Shown here: piece after piece, positions 15,526 through 17,053 of the stretch
How positions within the stretch are numbered: the stretch's first letter is position 1
Layout of the letters: each line of letters starts with the position of its first letter
Assembly: GCA_033764265.1 (NCBI GenBank)
Contig: JANRJB010000124.1
Span: 1-17,053, forward strand
Direction: 5' to 3'
DNA length: 17,053 nt
Source: VGEM01 sp033764265
GTDB taxonomy: Bacteria > Pseudomonadota > Alphaproteobacteria > Rhodospirillales > Rhodospirillaceae
Notes under the pieces: generated by a model
The model's input: only the letters and a program-made list of their open reading frames with translations
The model's database searches: none
Told to the model about the DNA's origin: nothing
Made by a program: the position numbers and the translations under genes

Positions 15526-16215
15526 TTAGGCGCCGAGACGGGGGAAGAGCTTGGTGAGGATCGACAGGACGCCCGTGGGCATCAGCGGACCGCGCGTCAC
15601 GGTCAGGCAGATGCACGGCTCGCCGGGGTCGGCGACGGGCTGGTGGACGGTGCTTTCGTCGGCGGTCTGCACGTCGCCGCGGGCGAATGAGCCCGAGGCG
15701 TCGGAATAGCCGCCGGCCAGCACCATGGTCATTTCTTCGCCGCCGTGGCCGTGGGTGGGCACGCGCGTGCCGGGCGCGATGCGCAACAGGCGCGCGCGGC
15801 GGCCCTCGGCGTTGACCGGCAGGTCGACGTAATCCACGCCGGCGGTCATGCGGCGCCAGGCGAAGGCATCGAGATCGCCGCCGACATAGTCGCGCAACGG
15901 ACGCGGCAGAACGGTCGCGCTGTTGCCGCCGACCGCGGGCGCGGTGCGGATCGGCTTGGCGTTGCTGTTGGCGGCGCGCGGACCGGTTTCGGCCTCGACA
16001 CGCGCCATGAGCTTTTCAAAGGCGTTGCCGGCCATGGGCGCGGCATCGATCGATTCGAACATCGCCCCGCCGGTGGCCTCGAGCGCGGCCACTTCGCGGC
16101 GGCAAGCCGGGCACAACGCGAGATGGGTGGCGACCAGCACGCCCGACGCTTCGTCGAGATTGCCGGTGGCGTACGCCCACAGCGTGTCTTCGTGCGGATG
16201 ATGGTTCAGGGCCAT
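15526..16215 (-). CDS. chrR: ChrR-type zinc anti-sigma factor with cupin domain
   Basis: 229 residues. In Rhodobacter, ChrR binds and silences the ECF sigma RpoE and releases it under singlet oxygen and related oxidants. The N-terminal zinc anti-sigma domain is complete: His6, then HLALCPAC giving His31, Cys35 and Cys38, the same numbering I recall for R. sphaeroides ChrR. The C-terminal cupin-like domain (~105-215) has HGHGGEE (His155, His157, Glu161) and His191 in VHQPV, matching its second zinc site, with MVLAGGYSDASGSFARGD between. The start is the ATG at 16215 with GGAG 6 nt upstream; a longer start 18 codons earlier is less likely. It is followed 15 bp later by the RND gene. The usual upstream rpoE-like sigma gene is missing from the window. 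Confidence 0.95.
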   Translation of the reverse strand: MALNHHPHEDTLWAYATGNLDEASGVLVATHLALCPACRREVAALEATGGAMFESIDAAPMAGNAFEKLMARVEAETGPRAANSNAKPIRTAPAVGGNSATVLPRPLRDYVGGDLDAFAWRRMTAGVDYVDLPVNAEGRRARLLRIAPGTRVPTHGHGGEEMTMVLAGGYSDASGSFARGDVQTADESTVHQPVADPGEPCICLTVTRGPLMPTGVLSILTKLFPRLGA

Positions 16216-16270
16216 CGTCGTCTCCACATCCCTTGGCTCTTGATCCTCGGCGCGGGATGTTGCGGCCACA

Positions 16271-16299
16271 ATTGTAACCGAAACATCACGGCGAGAAAA
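16271..16299 (-). promoter_or_regulatory. Candidate promoter for chrR-RND
   Basis: Minus strand: TTTTCT (16294-16299), 17 bp, TACAAT (16271-16276). The -10 is good and the -35 poor. Transcription would start ~50 nt before the chrR ATG. It resembles a housekeeping rather than an RpoE-type promoter. Confidence 0.4.
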
Positions 16300-16320
16300 T
16301 TGCCTGTTCAGCCTGACCGC

Positions 16321-16367
16321 ATCGCGGCAAGCCCATAGAAATAATGGGAAATTGCCAGGGCCGCGAT
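16321..16367. repeat. Nested inverted repeat upstream of chrR
   Basis: The outer arms are ATCGCGGC (16321-16328) and GCCGCGAT (16360-16367), perfect over 8 bp. Inside, GGCAA/TTGCC and CCCAT/ATGGG can pair around AGAAATA. The inner and outer pairings compete for a few bases, so two alternative structures are possible. The location between divergent genes suggests a regulator site or an RNA structure. Confidence 0.45.
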
Positions 16368-16514
16368 CACGATTTCATCCATCTATACGCCGCTGCGTGA
16401 CCGGCGGATTACACCCGGCCCCGGCGCGCCACCGACCTCGGCTTTTCCTGCGAAGGCCTTGTTTTCAAAGGGCCGCTGGCCAACGGCGGGCTGGGCGCGG
16501 GCAGGCGGCGTCGG

Positions 16515-16520
16515 TATAAC
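16515..16520 (+). promoter_or_regulatory. -10-like box directly before the GT4 start
   Basis: TATAAC ends 6 nt before the ATG at 16527. There is no Shine-Dalgarno sequence, and no good -35 is visible. If used, the transcript would begin at or next to the start codon (leaderless). Confidence 0.35.
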
Positions 16521-16526
16521 TCGCCG

Positions 16527-17053
16527 ATGCCCCCGCCGCCGACCGCTCCGAACCCGTTGCACATTGTCGTGGTGGACCCTTGGTTTCGCACTCCGGAGGC
16601 GGCGGGGTCGACCCGAACCCATGCCGTCGCCTGCGACCTAGCCCAGGCCGGGCATCGGGTCACCGTCTTGACGTTGGCGGGGGCGGCCGAGCACCCCGTC
16701 TCGAACTTACCATCGGGCGTGGCGTTGGACGCCGTTGCCACGCGCCATCGGCTGGCCTTCGGCCAGGAGCCATCGGCCGACGCGCGCGCCGAGGGGTATC
16801 GCGCCGGGTTCGCCCGCACCGTCAGATTGCGCGACGCCGATGCGGCGTTGATCGTGTGGCCCTCGACCCAGCTGGCCAGCGGCGCCATCGCCGCCTGCCG
16901 CCGCGCCGAGGTGCCTTATGTGCTCGATGTGCGCAACAGCCTTCGTGCCGACGCCGCGCCGAATTGGCTGCAACGCCGGCGTACGCGCCGGGTGCTGGCC
17001 GGCGCCTTTCGCGTGCTGGCGGCCAGCCCGGCGATCCGCGGCGAAGTCATCGG
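16527..17053 (+). CDS. Glycosyltransferase family 4-like, N-terminal part (cut by window end)
   Basis: 175 codons are visible from the ATG at 16527 and the frame is open at the edge. Features of a GT-B N-terminal (acceptor) domain: beta-strand LHIVVVDPWF, glycine loop AAGSTRTHAVACDLAQAGHR, VTVLTL, then AALIVWPSTQLASGAIAACRR and VPYVLDVRNSLRADA (compare VPYVLDVRDLWP in family members), and a stretch near the end, RVLAASPAIRGEV. Such enzymes build lipopolysaccharide or capsule from nucleotide sugars in the cytoplasm. The donor-binding half lies outside the window. It is divergent from chrR and probably belongs to a further polysaccharide locus to the right. Confidence 0.8.
   Translation, partial: MPPPPTAPNPLHIVVVDPWFRTPEAAGSTRTHAVACDLAQAGHRVTVLTLAGAAEHPVSNLPSGVALDAVATRHRLAFGQEPSADARAEGYRAGFARTVRLRDADAALIVWPSTQLASGAIAACRRAEVPYVLDVRNSLRADAAPNWLQRRRTRRVLAGAFRVLAASPAIRGEVI

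Larger units (their letters stand above)
16216..16526. other. Intergenic region between chrR and the GT4 gene (311 bp)
   Basis: No credible gene is seen here on either strand; open frames lack start signals and family features. It holds a possible chrR promoter (16271-16299), a nested inverted repeat (16321-16367), and a -10-like box close to the GT4 start. Notably, no ECF sigma gene is present upstream of chrR. Confidence 0.7.

Noticed and set aside
13570..15690. 706-codon plus-strand open frame opposite the RND gene (and similar long frames at 42-860, 2494-4569 and 2132-4402)
   Set aside because: Arg/His/Gly-rich translations with no domains; they are shadows of real genes produced by high GC and few stop codons.
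16241..16246. TGATCC, the -35 element I recall for RpoE-type promoters, next to chrR
   Set aside because: It is on the plus strand, facing away from chrR, and no TAAGA-like -10 lies ~18 bp further on; probably chance.

Overview
The window is very GC-rich and densely coded, with short intergenic gaps. Gene content points to an alphaproteobacterium: a queA-DUF2937 neighbourhood, a ChrR-type zinc anti-sigma factor, and an RND permease of the VDGAI subtype. Rhodospirillales-like is a reasonable guess, but the order is not proven. No rRNA, tRNA, CRISPR array, insertion sequence or phage gene was seen.

Layout. (1) 1-1043, minus: queA (tRNA queuosine synthesis), whose last ~35 codons at the left edge look corrupted. 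(2) 1160-1648, plus: a DUF2937 membrane protein, starting at TTG. (3) 1658-2035, minus: a small unknown protein. (4) 2161-4344, minus: a secreted subtilisin-family protease with a tandemly duplicated C-terminal module and two hairpins in its leader. (5) 4599-5771, minus, and 5856-7487, plus: a divergent pair of polytopic membrane proteins. The plus-strand one looks like a PMT/GT39-type lipid-linked-sugar glycosyltransferase. (6) 7611-10704, plus: a surface-glycan block of DegT-type aminotransferase, small phosphoglycosyl transferase and a second DegT-type aminotransferase (4-bp overlap). It is interrupted by a ~100-bp nested palindromic element. (7) 10719-11825, minus: a Fic protein with an N-terminal inhibitory helix motif and a C-terminal winged helix. 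(8) 11947-16215, minus: chrR followed by an RND efflux permease. (9) 16527 to the right edge, plus: a truncated GT4 glycosyltransferase.

The standout is region 8. The 1187-residue RND permease carries, in the cytoplasmic linker between its two halves (TM6 to TM7), an in-frame insert that reads as region 2 of an ECF sigma factor (residues ~519-604; it contains FDPAR, WVFAIARN and RPEPDPADPA). No sigma region 4 follows. The gene 15 bp upstream is a complete ChrR, the zinc anti-sigma factor that normally binds an ECF sigma of this kind, with all eight expected zinc ligands. No free-standing sigma gene is in the window. The residues of the insert that would read a promoter look eroded, while its structural core is kept. 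The simplest hypothesis is a membrane transporter bearing a sigma-mimic that docks or titrates ChrR, linking the pump to an oxidative-stress-type sigma switch. I know of no described system with this architecture, but I could not run a search.

Elsewhere the surface-glycan genes, the GT39-like protein and the GT4 at the right edge suggest envelope or exopolysaccharide decoration. The remaining genes are single units.
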